Shown here: positions 8,470 to 17,626 of the stretch, piece by piece
Layout of the letters: the number at the start of each line of letters is the position of its first letter
How positions within the stretch are numbered: the first letter of the stretch is position 1
Assembly (NCBI GenBank): GCA_028867035.1
Contig: JAGWHB010000002.1
Location: 24,852-88,851 of the forward strand
Length of the DNA stretch: 64,000 nucleotides
DNA from: Nitrososphaerota archaeon
Lineage (GTDB): Archaea > Thermoproteota > Nitrososphaeria > Nitrososphaerales > Gagatemarchaeaceae
Direction: 5' to 3'
Position numbers and translations under genes: made by a program
The notes under the pieces: model-generated
The model's database searches: none
The model's input: the letters and a program-made list of their open reading frames with translations, nothing else
What the model was told of the DNA's origin: nothing

Positions 8470-8871
8470 ATGAGGGTCGCGACCAGAATCGAGTACCCCA
8501 GGCTGGCGGCGGGAGTGCAAGACACTCTAGAGGAGCTGGGCATGACGTACCTGACGAACCATGGAAAGGCGGTGACCGAGTTCGAAGTCCAGTCCCCCTG
8601 CCACTTTCGGATCCTGGTCGAGGAGCACACCGAAGAGAGCTTCGGCTTCCCTTTCGTGAACAGAGGTGGGAGCGAGACCGCACTTGAGCTCCACAAAGAC
8701 CTCGCCACGCCCGAATCCGATCCAGTCCTGAGGCAGCACGCTTCAGCCTTCGTCAGGGGGCTGGTGGCGGCGCTCCCGGACCCTCCCTGGAAGGGCTTCG
8801 GCATATTCCGCGGAAGGTCGGAGAAGAACCGCTGGAAAGACCTTGAGGCTTTCCCAGGTCCACAAGATTAA
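8470..8871 (+). CDS. Conserved-looking hypothetical protein, 133 aa
   Basis: I do not recognise the family. ATG 8470 is chosen because a TATA-like GTTATATGG lies about 28 nt upstream. The chain is mixed alpha/beta, without a signal peptide or TM segment. It has one cysteine (SPCHFRIL) and a basic C-terminal part rich in Trp, Lys and Arg (PPWKGFGIFRGRSEKNRWKD, about residues 97-116). Third-codon positions are strongly G/C, as in neighbouring genes, so it is likely real. It lies downstream of the DUF1028 gene with its own promoter-like box. Confidence 0.6.
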   Translation: MRVATRIEYPRLAAGVQDTLEELGMTYLTNHGKAVTEFEVQSPCHFRILVEEHTEESFGFPFVNRGGSETALELHKDLATPESDPVLRQHASAFVRGLVAALPDPPWKGFGIFRGRSEKNRWKDLEAFPGPQD

Positions 8872-8898
8872 ATGAGAAAGCGTGCGTCCGGAGGCCGC

Positions 8899-9051
8899 AT
8901 GTCCGGAGAAGACCACGAGGAGGGAGAGGGGAGGCCGCGGCTCGAGAAGCGGGACTACCTGGCCCTCGCGATAGCAGCCCTCGAGACTGTCTTCCTCCCG
9001 CTGGTTGTCCTGATCTTGGTCCTGCTCGTCCTGCTCGTGGTCCTCAGGTAG
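8899..9051 (+). CDS. Small single-pass membrane protein, 50 aa
   Basis: ATG 8899 begins an acidic cytosolic segment (MSGEDHEEGEGRPRLEKRDY). It is followed by one strongly hydrophobic helix of about 30 residues made mostly of Leu, Val, Ile and Ala and ending in Arg. The stop at 9049-9051 overlaps the tail of the convergent oppF gene by 8 nt. A TATA-like TTAAATGAG at 8870-8878 sits about 25 nt upstream, supporting expression. The family is not recognised. Confidence 0.55.
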   Translation: MSGEDHEEGEGRPRLEKRDYLALAIAALETVFLPLVVLILVLLVLLVVLR

Positions 9052-10057
9052 CCTTGGCTTCCACGGCAACCTTCGACCTGAAATCGATGTCGTAGTGGCA
9101 CTCGACGTAGTGCCCCGGGGCCACCGCCCTGAGGACAGGGACCTCTTTGGCGCACTTCGCGGTGGCGTAGGGGCAGCGTGTCCTGAACCTGCAGCCTGAC
9201 GGGATGTCGATGGGGCTCGGGACGTCCCCCTCCAGGAGGGCGATGCCCTTCCTTTCCTTCGGGTCCGGGACCGGGGCCGAGCCGAGGAGGGCGAAGGTGT
9301 ATGGGTGCCGCGGGTCCCCGTAGATGGAGTCGCGGTCTGCGATCTCCACGATGTGCCCCAGATACATGACCGCGATCCGGTGGCACATGTACCGTATGAC
9401 GGACAGGTTATGGGAGATGAAGAGGTATGTCAGGGAGAATTCCTTCTGGAGCTCCCCAAGGAGGTTCAGTATCTGCGCCTGCACCGAAACGTCCAGGGAG
9501 GAGGTGGGCTCGTCGAGGAGGACGAACTCGGGTTGGACCGCCAGCGCCCTGGCGATTGCTATCCGCTGCCTCTGGCCTCCGCTGAATTCGTGTGGGAACC
9601 TGTCGAGATGGTCGCGGTTCAGCCCCACGAGGTCGATGAGGCGTTCGGCAGCCGTCCTTCCTTCGCTCCTGTTCGAAATGAGCCGGTGGAGCTTCATGGG
9701 CTCGGTGAGCGCGGAAATGACGGACTGCCTGGGGTCCAGAGAGGCGTAGGGATCCTGGAAGACAACCTGCATCCTCCTCCTGTAAGGTTTGAGCTTCCTC
9801 CCCTTCACCCGGGTGATGTCCACCCCGTCGAATATTATCCTCCCTTCGGTCGCATCCGTCAGCCTCATCATCGTCCTTGCCATCGTCGTCTTGCCGCACC
9901 CGGACTCGCCCACCAAGCCGGTGGTCTCCCCTCTCTTCACCACCAATGTCACGTCGTCCACCGCCTTCACGTACCCCCTGGTCCTTTGGAGGAGCCCGCC
10001 CTTCAGGGGGAACCACTTGCGGAGTTCGTGGACCTCGACTATGTTCTCCTGGCTCAT
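9044..10057 (-). CDS. oppF: Peptide ABC transporter ATP-binding protein (OppF/DppF-like)
   Basis: The product is a 337-residue ABC ATPase. Visible motifs are Walker A GESGCGKTT, Q-loop FQDPYASLDPR, signature SGGQRQR, Walker B VLLDEPTSSLD and the H-loop (FISHNLS). The C-terminal extension has CRFRTRCPYATAKC, the cysteine-rich tail of oligopeptide-type ATPases that is often linked to an iron-sulfur site. It pairs with the ATPase encoded 3 nt upstream and couples ATP hydrolysis to peptide import through the OppB/OppC permeases. It is the last gene of a five-gene minus-strand operon. Peptide versus other solute cannot be decided from sequence. Confidence 0.92.
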   Translation of the reverse strand: MSQENIVEVHELRKWFPLKGGLLQRTRGYVKAVDDVTLVVKRGETTGLVGESGCGKTTMARTMMRLTDATEGRIIFDGVDITRVKGRKLKPYRRRMQVVFQDPYASLDPRQSVISALTEPMKLHRLISNRSEGRTAAERLIDLVGLNRDHLDRFPHEFSGGQRQRIAIARALAVQPEFVLLDEPTSSLDVSVQAQILNLLGELQKEFSLTYLFISHNLSVIRYMCHRIAVMYLGHIVEIADRDSIYGDPRHPYTFALLGSAPVPDPKERKGIALLEGDVPSPIDIPSGCRFRTRCPYATAKCAKEVPVLRAVAPGHYVECHYDIDFRSKVAVEAKAT

Positions 10058-10060
10058 TTC

Positions 10061-11170
10061 CTATCCACCGAAGAGCAGGCAGGCGACCTTGTGCCCCGGT
10101 TCCGTTTCGATCAGGGGAGGCTTCACCTGGGGGCACCTGTCGAAGGCCCTGGGGCACCTCGGGTGGAAGCGGCACCCCGTCGGGGGATGGATCAGGTCAG
10201 GGACCGTCCCCTGGATCGACTCGAGCTTGATGACCTGCCTGTCTGGGCGGGGTACGGCCGCCATCAGCCCGACCGAATATGGGTGCATGGGGTTCGAGAA
10301 GAATACGTCGACGGGTGCGACCTCGACTATGTTGCCCGCGTACATGACGGCGACTCGGTCGCAGACCTCTGCCACCACAGCGAGGTCGTGGGTGATGAGT
10401 ATGATGGCGGCGTCGATCTCGTCCCTCAGCCCCTTGAGGAGCTCCAGGATCTGGGCCTGCACGGTCACGTCGAGCGCCGTCGTTATCTCGTCCGCAAGGA
10501 GGACCTTGGGGCGCCTGACGAGCGCCATGGCGATCATTGCCCTCTGGCGCATCCCCCCCGAAAGCTCGAAGGGGTACATCTTGAAGACCTGCTCGGGCTC
10601 GGGGAGCCGGACAAGCCGCAGATATTTGGTGACCAGGACCCTCGCCAGCCGGGCCCTCTCGCGTCTGCCCAGCATGGGGCGCGCCTTCAGGGCCTCCTTC
10701 TCCTTCGCCGACTTCTCGTCCATCGGGTTGAGTTTCAGGGCGCCGTCGAGCTCGCTCAGCCTCAGGGCCACGAGCGCGTCGAGGTGGGCCTTCTTGTCGT
10801 CCGTAAGCCCCTCGGTCAGCTGGGACCCTATCGTGAGGACGGGGTTGAGGTAGGTCAGGGGGTCCTGAAAGACGAAGGCGATGTCCTTCATCCGCGCGTG
10901 CCTCATATCGTCCTTCTTCAACTTCAGAAGGTCCTTCCCTTCGAGCATCAATTCTCCAGCAATTATCCTGGCGTTCTCCGGAAGGAGGCCGGCGATGGAG
11001 AGGGCGGTGACAGACTTGCCGCAGCCGCTCTCGCCGACAAGACCGAGGATCTCCCCCTTCTTCACGTCGATGTCGACGCCGTCCAGGGCCTTCACGTCCC
11101 CGGCGTAGGTGTGGAAGACAAGCTTCAGCCCCTTCACCTCCAGTGCCGGCCTCTCCTGAGTTCTGCTCAT
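10061..11170 (-). CDS. oppD: Peptide ABC transporter ATP-binding protein (OppD/DppD-like)
   Basis: The product is a 369-residue ATPase starting at ATG 11170; the frame stays open further upstream but that part is a shadow of oppC. It shows Walker A GESGCGKS, Q-loop FQDPLTYLNP, signature LSGGMRQR, Walker B VLLADEITTALD and a cysteine-containing C-terminal tail (CRFHPRCPRAFDRC). The Asp-Glu of Walker B is retained although the usual LLDEP is ADEIT. A charged insertion of about 70 residues between the Q-loop and the signature (DKKAHLDALVAL to RRERARLARVLV) is longer than usual. It is the partner of OppF in the importer heterodimer. Confidence 0.92.
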   Translation of the reverse strand: MSRTQERPALEVKGLKLVFHTYAGDVKALDGVDIDVKKGEILGLVGESGCGKSVTALSIAGLLPENARIIAGELMLEGKDLLKLKKDDMRHARMKDIAFVFQDPLTYLNPVLTIGSQLTEGLTDDKKAHLDALVALRLSELDGALKLNPMDEKSAKEKEALKARPMLGRRERARLARVLVTKYLRLVRLPEPEQVFKMYPFELSGGMRQRAMIAMALVRRPKVLLADEITTALDVTVQAQILELLKGLRDEIDAAIILITHDLAVVAEVCDRVAVMYAGNIVEVAPVDVFFSNPMHPYSVGLMAAVPRPDRQVIKLESIQGTVPDLIHPPTGCRFHPRCPRAFDRCPQVKPPLIETEPGHKVACLLFGG

Positions 11171-11190
11171 TTTCTCTCCCCTTCCCCCGC

Positions 11191-12108
11191 CTAGCGCCTC
11201 AGCCTCGGGTCTAGGATGTCCCGTATCCCGTCTCCAAGGAGATTGAAACCCAAAGCGACAAGGAGTATCGCCAGGCCGGGGAATATGACGATCCAGGGGG
11301 CGGTCAGGACGCTCGCCTTCGTAAAGCCGTCGTTCACAAGGTTCCCGAGCTCCGCCAGCTGGGGGGAGGGTCCGAAGCCAAGGAACATCAGGGAGGCGAA
11401 GGTGAGTATCACCCCGCCTATGTCGAGCGTCGCCTGAACGAGGACGGGGTAGATCGAATTGGGGAGGAGGTGGCGGAATATGATCCTCAGCTTCCCTGAG
11501 CCCATGGCCCTCAGCGCCTCCACGTAGGGCTTCTCTTTTTCCCCCAGCACCTGGGACCTTGCGAGCCTGACGTAGGTCGGCCACCAGATGACCAGGACGG
11601 CGACAGTCAGGTAGAACAGGGTGTGCGCCCCCACGGTGACAAGGACGATGGCGAACGAAAGGACTGGGAAGGCGAAGAAGACGTCCGTCACCCTGAGCAC
11701 TGCCTCATCGACTATCCCCCCCGCATAGGCCGCGACCGCGCCCAGGCTCACCCCGAAGGCGAATGCGGCCCCGACTATCTCGAAGGCGACCTCGAGGTCA
11801 AGGGGGAGGGAGAGGATTATCATCTTCAACAGGTCCCTGCCGTATGCGTCAGTCCCGAGTGGATAGACCGCTGTCCCGGGGCAGGTCGCCACGTTAGCTA
11901 TACCCCAGTGGATCAGGGGGTTGTTCCAGCACGCCCGTATACTGAAGTCCAGGGTGTTCCAGTAGCTGGGGGAGACCAGGAGGGGGGACAGCAGGGCGAG
12001 CAGGACCGAGCCGAGCGCTATGGCCGAGCCGACTATCACCAGGGGGTTCCTGCGCAGGAGGTGGAGGGCGAAGCGTGCTTCCGAGACGCGCCTTGACCGC
12101 TCTTCCAT
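11191..12108 (-). CDS. oppC: Peptide ABC transporter permease (OppC/DppC-like)
   Basis: The product is a 305-residue permease with about six TM helices. The N-terminus shows the RRNPLVIVGSAI start of OppC proteins, and an extracytoplasmic loop follows TM1. The EAA loop that contacts the ATPases is visible near residue 200 (EALRAMGSGKLRIIFRHLLPN). It lies 20 nt upstream of oppD and 10 nt downstream of oppB, consistent with one transcript. Assignment secure by fold and operon position. Confidence 0.92.
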   Translation of the reverse strand: MEERSRRVSEARFALHLLRRNPLVIVGSAIALGSVLLALLSPLLVSPSYWNTLDFSIRACWNNPLIHWGIANVATCPGTAVYPLGTDAYGRDLLKMIILSLPLDLEVAFEIVGAAFAFGVSLGAVAAYAGGIVDEAVLRVTDVFFAFPVLSFAIVLVTVGAHTLFYLTVAVLVIWWPTYVRLARSQVLGEKEKPYVEALRAMGSGKLRIIFRHLLPNSIYPVLVQATLDIGGVILTFASLMFLGFGPSPQLAELGNLVNDGFTKASVLTAPWIVIFPGLAILLVALGFNLLGDGIRDILDPRLRR

Positions 12109-12118
12109 CTCGTCTCCC

Positions 12119-13252
12119 CTAGTACCTGATCCTCGGGTCGAGCTTCGAGTAGATCACATCGACTGCTAGGTTCGCGAGAACAATGATGAGCGCCGTCACC
12201 AGTATATAGAGCTCAAGGAAGTTGACGTCGAAGCTGATTGAGGCCTCGACGGCAGCTGCGCCTATCCCTGACCAGGAGAAGACCGTCTCGATCAGGACCA
12301 CGCCCCCGAAGAGGAAGGCAACGATGAGCCCGGCTATGGTGATGGCTGGGAGGAGCGCATTGCGGAGGGCGTGCCTGTATATCACGACCCGCTCTCTTAC
12401 CCCCTTCGACCTGGCCAGCAGGACGTAGTCCTGTTTCATCGCCTCCAGCATGCTGGACCGAAGGACCCTGGTGAGCGCCGCGATGGTGGTGACGGCGAGG
12501 GTGAAGGCCGGCAGGGCCAGGGCGACGAGCGAGTCCCAGACCCCCGCGGGGTTCAGCGACAGGATCGAGTCCCAGAGGGGGGCGCCGGTGTAGGTGGTGA
12601 TGCTGCCAGGGTTAGGGATGCAGAGGAAACAGTTTGTGGAGAACGCCTGGGAGATCGGAAAAAGGCCCAGGGAGTTGTTCCCGACGGGGACGCGGATGTA
12701 GAGCCCGAAGGCAAGCTGGAACATGAGTCCGAGGACGAAGATCGGGACGGAGTAACCCAGCAGGGCGAAGAGCCGGGACAGGTGGTCCGGGAGCCTGTTG
12801 TTGTGCGTTGCCGAGATGATCCCCAAGGGGAGGGCTATCAGGATCGTGAGCACCGACCCCCCGATGGCCAGTTCGGCAGTGTAGGGGAACCTTCCCCAGA
12901 ATACCTCCCAGGTAGTCTCCCCCGTCCCTGAGATAGACGGCAGGAAGCTGTACCCCCAGTTGCCGTTGAGGGCGTTCCAGAGCCATGCGAAATACTGCTG
13001 CCAGAGGGGGACTACGCAACCCGCCGCGTACGAGGTGAACGCAGAGTACGACGGGCATGAACCTGTCGCGACCCCCAGGCTCTGAGCAAGCTCGAGCTTG
13101 GCGATGGCGGTCATCTTTGGCGTCACGTAGGGGGCCAGGACAGACTCGGGGGGGAGCGGCCCCCTGAGGAGCCAGAACACGATTATGCTTACTGAGAGCA
13201 GGACGAAGACGGCCAGGATCAGACGTCTGATGACGTATTCGTACAGCTTCAT
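12119..13252 (-). CDS. oppB: Peptide ABC transporter permease (OppB/DppB-like)
   Basis: The product is a 377-residue permease beginning MKLYEYVIRRLILAVFVLL, the typical OppB N-terminus. It has six predicted TM helices and a long loop between TM1 and TM2 (residues about 35-120) containing two cysteines. The EAA loop is RVLRSSMLEAMKQDYVLLAR, and the conserved ETVFSWSGIG follows near the end. It forms the translocation pore with OppC. The gap to the upstream oppA gene is 59 nt. Confidence 0.92.
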   Translation of the reverse strand: MKLYEYVIRRLILAVFVLLSVSIIVFWLLRGPLPPESVLAPYVTPKMTAIAKLELAQSLGVATGSCPSYSAFTSYAAGCVVPLWQQYFAWLWNALNGNWGYSFLPSISGTGETTWEVFWGRFPYTAELAIGGSVLTILIALPLGIISATHNNRLPDHLSRLFALLGYSVPIFVLGLMFQLAFGLYIRVPVGNNSLGLFPISQAFSTNCFLCIPNPGSITTYTGAPLWDSILSLNPAGVWDSLVALALPAFTLAVTTIAALTRVLRSSMLEAMKQDYVLLARSKGVRERVVIYRHALRNALLPAITIAGLIVAFLFGGVVLIETVFSWSGIGAAAVEASISFDVNFLELYILVTALIIVLANLAVDVIYSKLDPRIRY

Positions 13253-13311
13253 GACCGAAGCTCCCTCAGCAGCTTGAGCGCGACCTCACGATAAAAATGC
13301 GAGGCAACCCC

Positions 13312-15480
13312 CTACTTGATGTAGAGGGTTGCGAAATATTCAGGTCCGGTTCCGCCGGCAGCAGAGGTTGAAAGCGCTGGGTTGTAGTAGAACCCGCCTA
13401 GGTTGCTCGTCATGGACATGAAGTTCAGCGGGTACTGTGTCCAGAGGTACATCACCTCGTTGTTGGCTACCACGTTCATGCCGTGGGTGGCCGTGAGGAG
13501 GGCTGGTATGCTGTTAGACTCGCTTGCGCTGAGCACCTGGGAGTAGAGGTTGGCCATCGCCGTGAGGTTCCATCCGTCCGGCCCGGTGTAGGTATTGGCT
13601 GGGGCGTACATCGGCCCAAGGAAGTCAACCACCCATGGGTAGTCGGCGAACCACCCGAGGGCGTAGAAGTAGAGGTGGGTCGGAGAGGCGAACGCCTCGT
13701 TGAGCAGGGTCCCGGTCGGAAGTGGGACCACTGAGACGGTTAGCCCCATGTTGTAGGTGGCGCTGACGTTGTTGATGTTGCCCGCGATCGTGTCGAGGAT
13801 TCCTTCGTCGACTGTGTCACCGATTCCGAAGGCTATCTGTATGTTCTGGACGGTGGGGTTCGTGCATTGCCCGCTTGACAAGGTGGTGCAACCGAAGCCG
13901 TTGTTGAAGACACCGGCCTTTGCGGCCGTGCCGTTGGCATAGGTGAAGCTGGTGAGCGGATGCTCCATGGCGTCGAGCATGAGGGCTTGGACCTGGTCGA
14001 GGTTGTAGCTGTAGGCCGGCTTGTCGTTGGCGAAGTAAGCGCCGGTGGGCGGTAGGCCAGGAGCGACCACGTTGATGGCGGTCTGACCCAGCTTGTTGTT
14101 GAGGGTGCTCATTATTTCGGTTATGTTGACGGCGTCTGCGAAGGCGAGCCTGATCCTCCTGTCAGCGAAGGGCTGGAATTGGTAGTAGGACCCGGTCTGG
14201 GCGTTGGTCACGTTCGTGTCGAACGGGTCGAAGAGGGTCGCCAGGCCTGAGTACGCTCCGTAGAGTGTGACGCCTGGGATCGTGGACTTTAGGTTGTTCT
14301 GATCGAGCCAGGCCGTCCTGTTCGCGAGGTCGTAGAGATGGGTGGCGTCGGGGTCGATCACCATCGCCTGACCCGACTTCGCTGCGTTCTCTAGGTCGAG
14401 CTCCCTCGTGTTGATGTCGCCCACGTACTTTATGTCGATGGTCTGGATTGACGGGTGGATATTGCCCTTGGGGCCGCCCCAGAACTTGGAGTTGGCCGTC
14501 AGGACGAAGCCGTTGGTGTTCTTGTCGTAGCTTGTCATCACGTAAGGCCCTGTCCCTGCCAGGGACCCGGTGTAGGAGCCGTCGAGGTAGGTGGTACCGC
14601 ACCCGGCCGGAGTGGAGCCCGCGTTGCAGGTCGCACTCAGGTCGTAGAAGTACTGGTTGATCTGGTTGGTCAGGTTCCCGCTTAGGGTCGGGTAGGGGAG
14701 TGTGTAGCCCGAGCCGGAGGCCGTCCACAGCTGCATGTCATGCTGCATCACGAACTGCGGGCTGATGATGGAGGCCCATTCGCCAGCCATCAGGAACGGG
14801 AATGCCGCGTTCGGGTGCATGACGTTCACTCTGAATGTGTCGGGCCCGGTGATTTTGATGAAGTTCTCAGCCAAGACCGCCTTCACGTAGGAGTTCCCAT
14901 AGGTCTGGGGGGCTCCCGAAAGCGAAGTGCTGAGGGTGTGGTTGAGGAGCTGCTGGACGATCCAACTCGCCTGGGAACCGTGGGCCGTCGGCGTGCTCGC
15001 GTCGAAGAGCAGAAGCCTGTTCAGGGAGAAGTAGACCGAGGTGGCGTTCATCGGGTTGCCGTCGGCGAAGTTGATCCCTGACCTGAGGGTGAACTGATAT
15101 GTCTTCCCGTTGTCGGCCGTGTTGTAGCTCTGGGCGAGCCATGGCACGACCGAGCCTGAGTTGGTCCCGTTGTACCAGAGGAGCTGCTCGTAGACCTGCT
15201 GGAAGACAGTGTAGTCATACGAGAAATAGGATACTCCGGGGTCCATGTATTGTGGAGTCGAGGGGGTCTCATAGGTAAGCACCGTCGGCTTTCCAGACGA
15301 TGAGCCGCCAGTGGTCGTTGTCATGGCGGTGCTCAGAGTGCCGGTGCTCGATGTCGACGTCGTCGGTGGAGGCGAGCTAGAGGTGGCGTATAGATAGATT
15401 GAAGCGCCTGCTGCTATGACTAGGACTATTACAACTATTGCTGCCTGCGCTGCAGAGATTGCATTTTTCTTAAGACGCAT
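13312..15480 (-). CDS. oppA: Peptide ABC transporter substrate-binding protein (SBP_bac_5/OppA-like)
   Basis: The product is a 722-residue extracellular binding protein. The N-terminus MRLKKNAISAAQAAIVVIVL is a membrane helix preceded by lysines; with the polar NAISAAQ it could be a class III (pilin-like) signal rather than a Sec or lipoprotein signal. A Thr/Ser-rich linker follows (residues about 35-60), then the cluster-C binding-protein fold, with VPWLAQSYNTADNGKTYQF and FTLRSGINFADGNPM as family landmarks. It is first in the opp operon, with its own promoter. It captures peptides or similar solutes; the specificity is unknown. Confidence 0.88.
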   Translation of the reverse strand: MRLKKNAISAAQAAIVVIVLVIAAGASIYLYATSSSPPPTTSTSSTGTLSTAMTTTTGGSSSGKPTVLTYETPSTPQYMDPGVSYFSYDYTVFQQVYEQLLWYNGTNSGSVVPWLAQSYNTADNGKTYQFTLRSGINFADGNPMNATSVYFSLNRLLLFDASTPTAHGSQASWIVQQLLNHTLSTSLSGAPQTYGNSYVKAVLAENFIKITGPDTFRVNVMHPNAAFPFLMAGEWASIISPQFVMQHDMQLWTASGSGYTLPYPTLSGNLTNQINQYFYDLSATCNAGSTPAGCGTTYLDGSYTGSLAGTGPYVMTSYDKNTNGFVLTANSKFWGGPKGNIHPSIQTIDIKYVGDINTRELDLENAAKSGQAMVIDPDATHLYDLANRTAWLDQNNLKSTIPGVTLYGAYSGLATLFDPFDTNVTNAQTGSYYQFQPFADRRIRLAFADAVNITEIMSTLNNKLGQTAINVVAPGLPPTGAYFANDKPAYSYNLDQVQALMLDAMEHPLTSFTYANGTAAKAGVFNNGFGCTTLSSGQCTNPTVQNIQIAFGIGDTVDEGILDTIAGNINNVSATYNMGLTVSVVPLPTGTLLNEAFASPTHLYFYALGWFADYPWVVDFLGPMYAPANTYTGPDGWNLTAMANLYSQVLSASESNSIPALLTATHGMNVVANNEVMYLWTQYPLNFMSMTSNLGGFYYNPALSTSAAGGTGPEYFATLYIK

Positions 15481-15501
15481 TAAGCGCGAACTTGCTCAGA
15501 A

Positions 15502-15512
15502 CTTTATTTAAG
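15502..15512 (-). promoter_or_regulatory. TATA-like box of the opp operon
   Basis: On the minus strand this reads CTTAAATAAAG and is centred 27 nt upstream of the oppA ATG at 15480, the standard distance for a leaderless archaeal transcript. It is the strongest A/T-rich box upstream of the five-gene operon. Confidence 0.55.
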
Positions 15513-15561
15513 ATTTGATACCACGAGGGATTTGGCCCAGCTCCCGGATTGACTTCGACCC

Positions 15562-16434
15562 TTAGCCGAGGGCGTCCTTCAACTGCGACGGGACCTGCGT
15601 CGGGGTCATGGCCACCTTCACTCCTGCCGCCGTGAGCGCCCTGATCTTCGAGTCGGCCGTGCCGTAGTCCCCGTAGATTATGGCCCCCGCGTGCCCCATC
15701 TTCTTCTCCTTGGGGGCGTGGCGTCCGGCGATGTAGGCCACGATTGGCTTCTTGTAGGCTGACTTCTGTATGTGCCTCGCCAGCCTTTCCTCGGCGTCCC
15801 CGCCTATCTCCCCCACCACCACCACCGCCTTCGTCGAATCCATCCCCTGGACGAAGTCCATCCACTCGATGGGGGTCGTGCCGTTGATGGGGTCTCCCCC
15901 GATGCCGGCGGCCACCGACTGGCCGAAGCCGCTGCTCGTCAGCTGGCCCGCGATCTCGTACATCAGGGTCCCGCTCCTCGAGTAGAGGGCGACGTCCCCC
16001 GGCGCATAGGAGGGCGCGGGCATTATCCCGAGCTTCACACTCTCCGATGGGACGATGACCCCGGGGCAGTTGGGGCCGATTATGGCCGCCCCCTTCGCCT
16101 GGGCCAGCTGCACGAGCCTGAGCTCGTCCCTCACGGGGACGTGCTCCGTTATTATCACCAGGAGCTTGATCCCCGCCTCCAGGGCCTCCTGCCCCGCGGA
16201 CAGGGTGAACTCGGCCGGCACGAAGCACACAGAGGCCTTCGCCCCAGAATTCTGCACAGCCTCCGCCACGGTGTTGTACACCGGGACCCCCTCCACCGAC
16301 TGCCCCCCCTTGCCCGGGGTCGCGCCTGCGGCTACGTTGGTCCCGTAGTCGAGCATCAGCTTCGTGTGGAGCCGGCCGTAGCGCCCAGTGATGTTCTGCA
16401 CCAGGACCGCGTCCCCCTTCTTCGGGAGCATCAT
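15562..16434 (-). CDS. sucD: Succinyl-CoA synthetase (ADP/GDP-forming) alpha subunit
   Basis: The product is about 290 residues. The CoA-binding Rossmann domain (ITGRYGRLHTKLMLDYGTN, GATPGKGGQ) is followed by GPNCPGVIVP and the ligase domain. The phosphorylated histidine is in KKMGHAGAI near residue 245. It interconverts succinate, CoA and NTP with succinyl-CoA in the TCA or 3-hydroxypropionate/4-hydroxybutyrate-type pathways. The start ATG 16434 overlaps the sucC stop (ATGATG context), so translation is probably coupled. Assignment secure. Confidence 0.93.
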   Translation of the reverse strand: MMLPKKGDAVLVQNITGRYGRLHTKLMLDYGTNVAAGATPGKGGQSVEGVPVYNTVAEAVQNSGAKASVCFVPAEFTLSAGQEALEAGIKLLVIITEHVPVRDELRLVQLAQAKGAAIIGPNCPGVIVPSESVKLGIMPAPSYAPGDVALYSRSGTLMYEIAGQLTSSGFGQSVAAGIGGDPINGTTPIEWMDFVQGMDSTKAVVVVGEIGGDAEERLARHIQKSAYKKPIVAYIAGRHAPKEKKMGHAGAIIYGDYGTADSKIRALTAAGVKVAMTPTQVPSQLKDALG

Positions 16435-17528
16435 AGGCCCTTCACCACCGCCGCCACCGCTTCCGGGGCCGTCCCGTAGAGCCTGACCGGGGTGCCCTCG
16501 AGCATCTTCCTCGCCTCCTCGTCTTCGGCGCCGCTCACCCTGGCGAAAATCGGCTTCACCTGGCCGTCGGCCAGGACGGCCTTCATCCCAGCTGCGACGT
16601 CGGTGGTCCTCGTTATCCCCCCGTAGATGTTGATCAGTATCCTGTCCACGCCGGGCAGGCGGTTCACGAGCCTGAGGGCGGCCTCTATCCTCTCCTGCTG
16701 GGCCCCTCCGCCGAGGTCGAGGAAGCACGCCGGGCTCCCGCCGGCGTCGCCGACCAGGTCCAGGGTCGACAGCACGAGCCCCGCCCCGTTCCCCACCACG
16801 GCTATGTCCCCGCCCAGCCTGACGAAGGCGAAGCCCTGGCGTGACGCCTCCCCCTCGAACTCGTCCTCGGGGTGTATCATCGCGAACTCCGGGTGCCTGA
16901 ACAGTGCGTTGTCGTCGATTATCACCTTGGCGTCCAGGGGCATGAGCGTCCCGTCCTTCCCCACGGCCAGCGGGTTGATCTCCGCGAGCTCGCACTCCTT
17001 CTCCCTGGACAGCCGCTCGAGGGAGAGCAGGATCCTGACGAACTGGGGCGCCTGGGCCTGGTTGAGCTTCAGCTGGTCGGCGACCTCTGAGGCGAAACTC
17101 GCGTCTATCCCTTCGAGGGGGACCTTTCGGATCACCTTCCCTGTCATGGACTCGACGTCGACCCCCCCTGCCGATGCGGCTATGGTCACGAACGCCCTGT
17201 CCCCGCGGTCCAGGCTGACGGAGAGGTACATCTCGGAGTCGTGGGGGTACGCCTCCTCCACGAGGAGGGAGCCCGGCTTCTCCCCGCCGATGGAAAGGTC
17301 GAATATCCTCCTTGCCTCCTGCTGGGCTTTCCCGGCGTCGTCGACTATCGCTATGCCCCCCGCCTTGCCGCGGCCGCCGGCGAGGACCTGGGACTTTATC
17401 GCCACTGGGCGGCTCAGCTTCGAGAAGGCGTCCAGGACCCCCTGGACGTCGTCCGCCCTTATCGACCTGGGGAGCGGGAGGCCGTACTGCCTGAAGAGGT
17501 CCTTGGCCTGGTACTCGAAGAGGCGCAC
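16431..17528 (-). CDS. sucC: Succinyl-CoA synthetase beta subunit
   Basis: The product is about 365 residues from GTG 17528 (RLFEYQAKDLFRQYGLPLP, the classic start). The ATP-grasp domain includes QVLAGGRGKAGGI, and the C-terminal CoA-ligase domain includes FLDLGGGAQQERI and INIYGGITRTTDVA. It forms a heteromer with SucD. A CCTTTAATCC box at 17551-17560 is centred 28 nt upstream of the GTG, so the longer frame to 17651 is rejected. It is the first gene of the sucCD operon. Nucleotide specificity is not predictable by eye. Confidence 0.93.
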   Translation of the reverse strand: MRLFEYQAKDLFRQYGLPLPRSIRADDVQGVLDAFSKLSRPVAIKSQVLAGGRGKAGGIAIVDDAGKAQQEARRIFDLSIGGEKPGSLLVEEAYPHDSEMYLSVSLDRGDRAFVTIAASAGGVDVESMTGKVIRKVPLEGIDASFASEVADQLKLNQAQAPQFVRILLSLERLSREKECELAEINPLAVGKDGTLMPLDAKVIIDDNALFRHPEFAMIHPEDEFEGEASRQGFAFVRLGGDIAVVGNGAGLVLSTLDLVGDAGGSPACFLDLGGGAQQERIEAALRLVNRLPGVDRILINIYGGITRTTDVAAGMKAVLADGQVKPIFARVSGAEDEEARKMLEGTPVRLYGTAPEAVAAVVKGL

Positions 17529-17550
17529 GACAGGCGCGGCCCGATAATCG

Positions 17551-17560
17551 GGATTAAAGG
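17551..17560 (-). promoter_or_regulatory. TATA-like box of sucCD
   Basis: CCTTTAATCC on the minus strand is centred 28 nt upstream of the sucC GTG, suggesting a leaderless message. Confidence 0.5.
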
Positions 17561-17626
17561 TAGCGCCTAATCCTTGAGTTCTGGGCGACGGGTTGGTCGT
17601 TATATATAATCGCCAGGTGGTCCTAT

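Noticed and set aside
9305-11194. 629-codon plus-strand ORF opposite oppF/oppD
   Set aside because: It is the antisense shadow of two clear ABC ATPase genes in GC-rich DNA.
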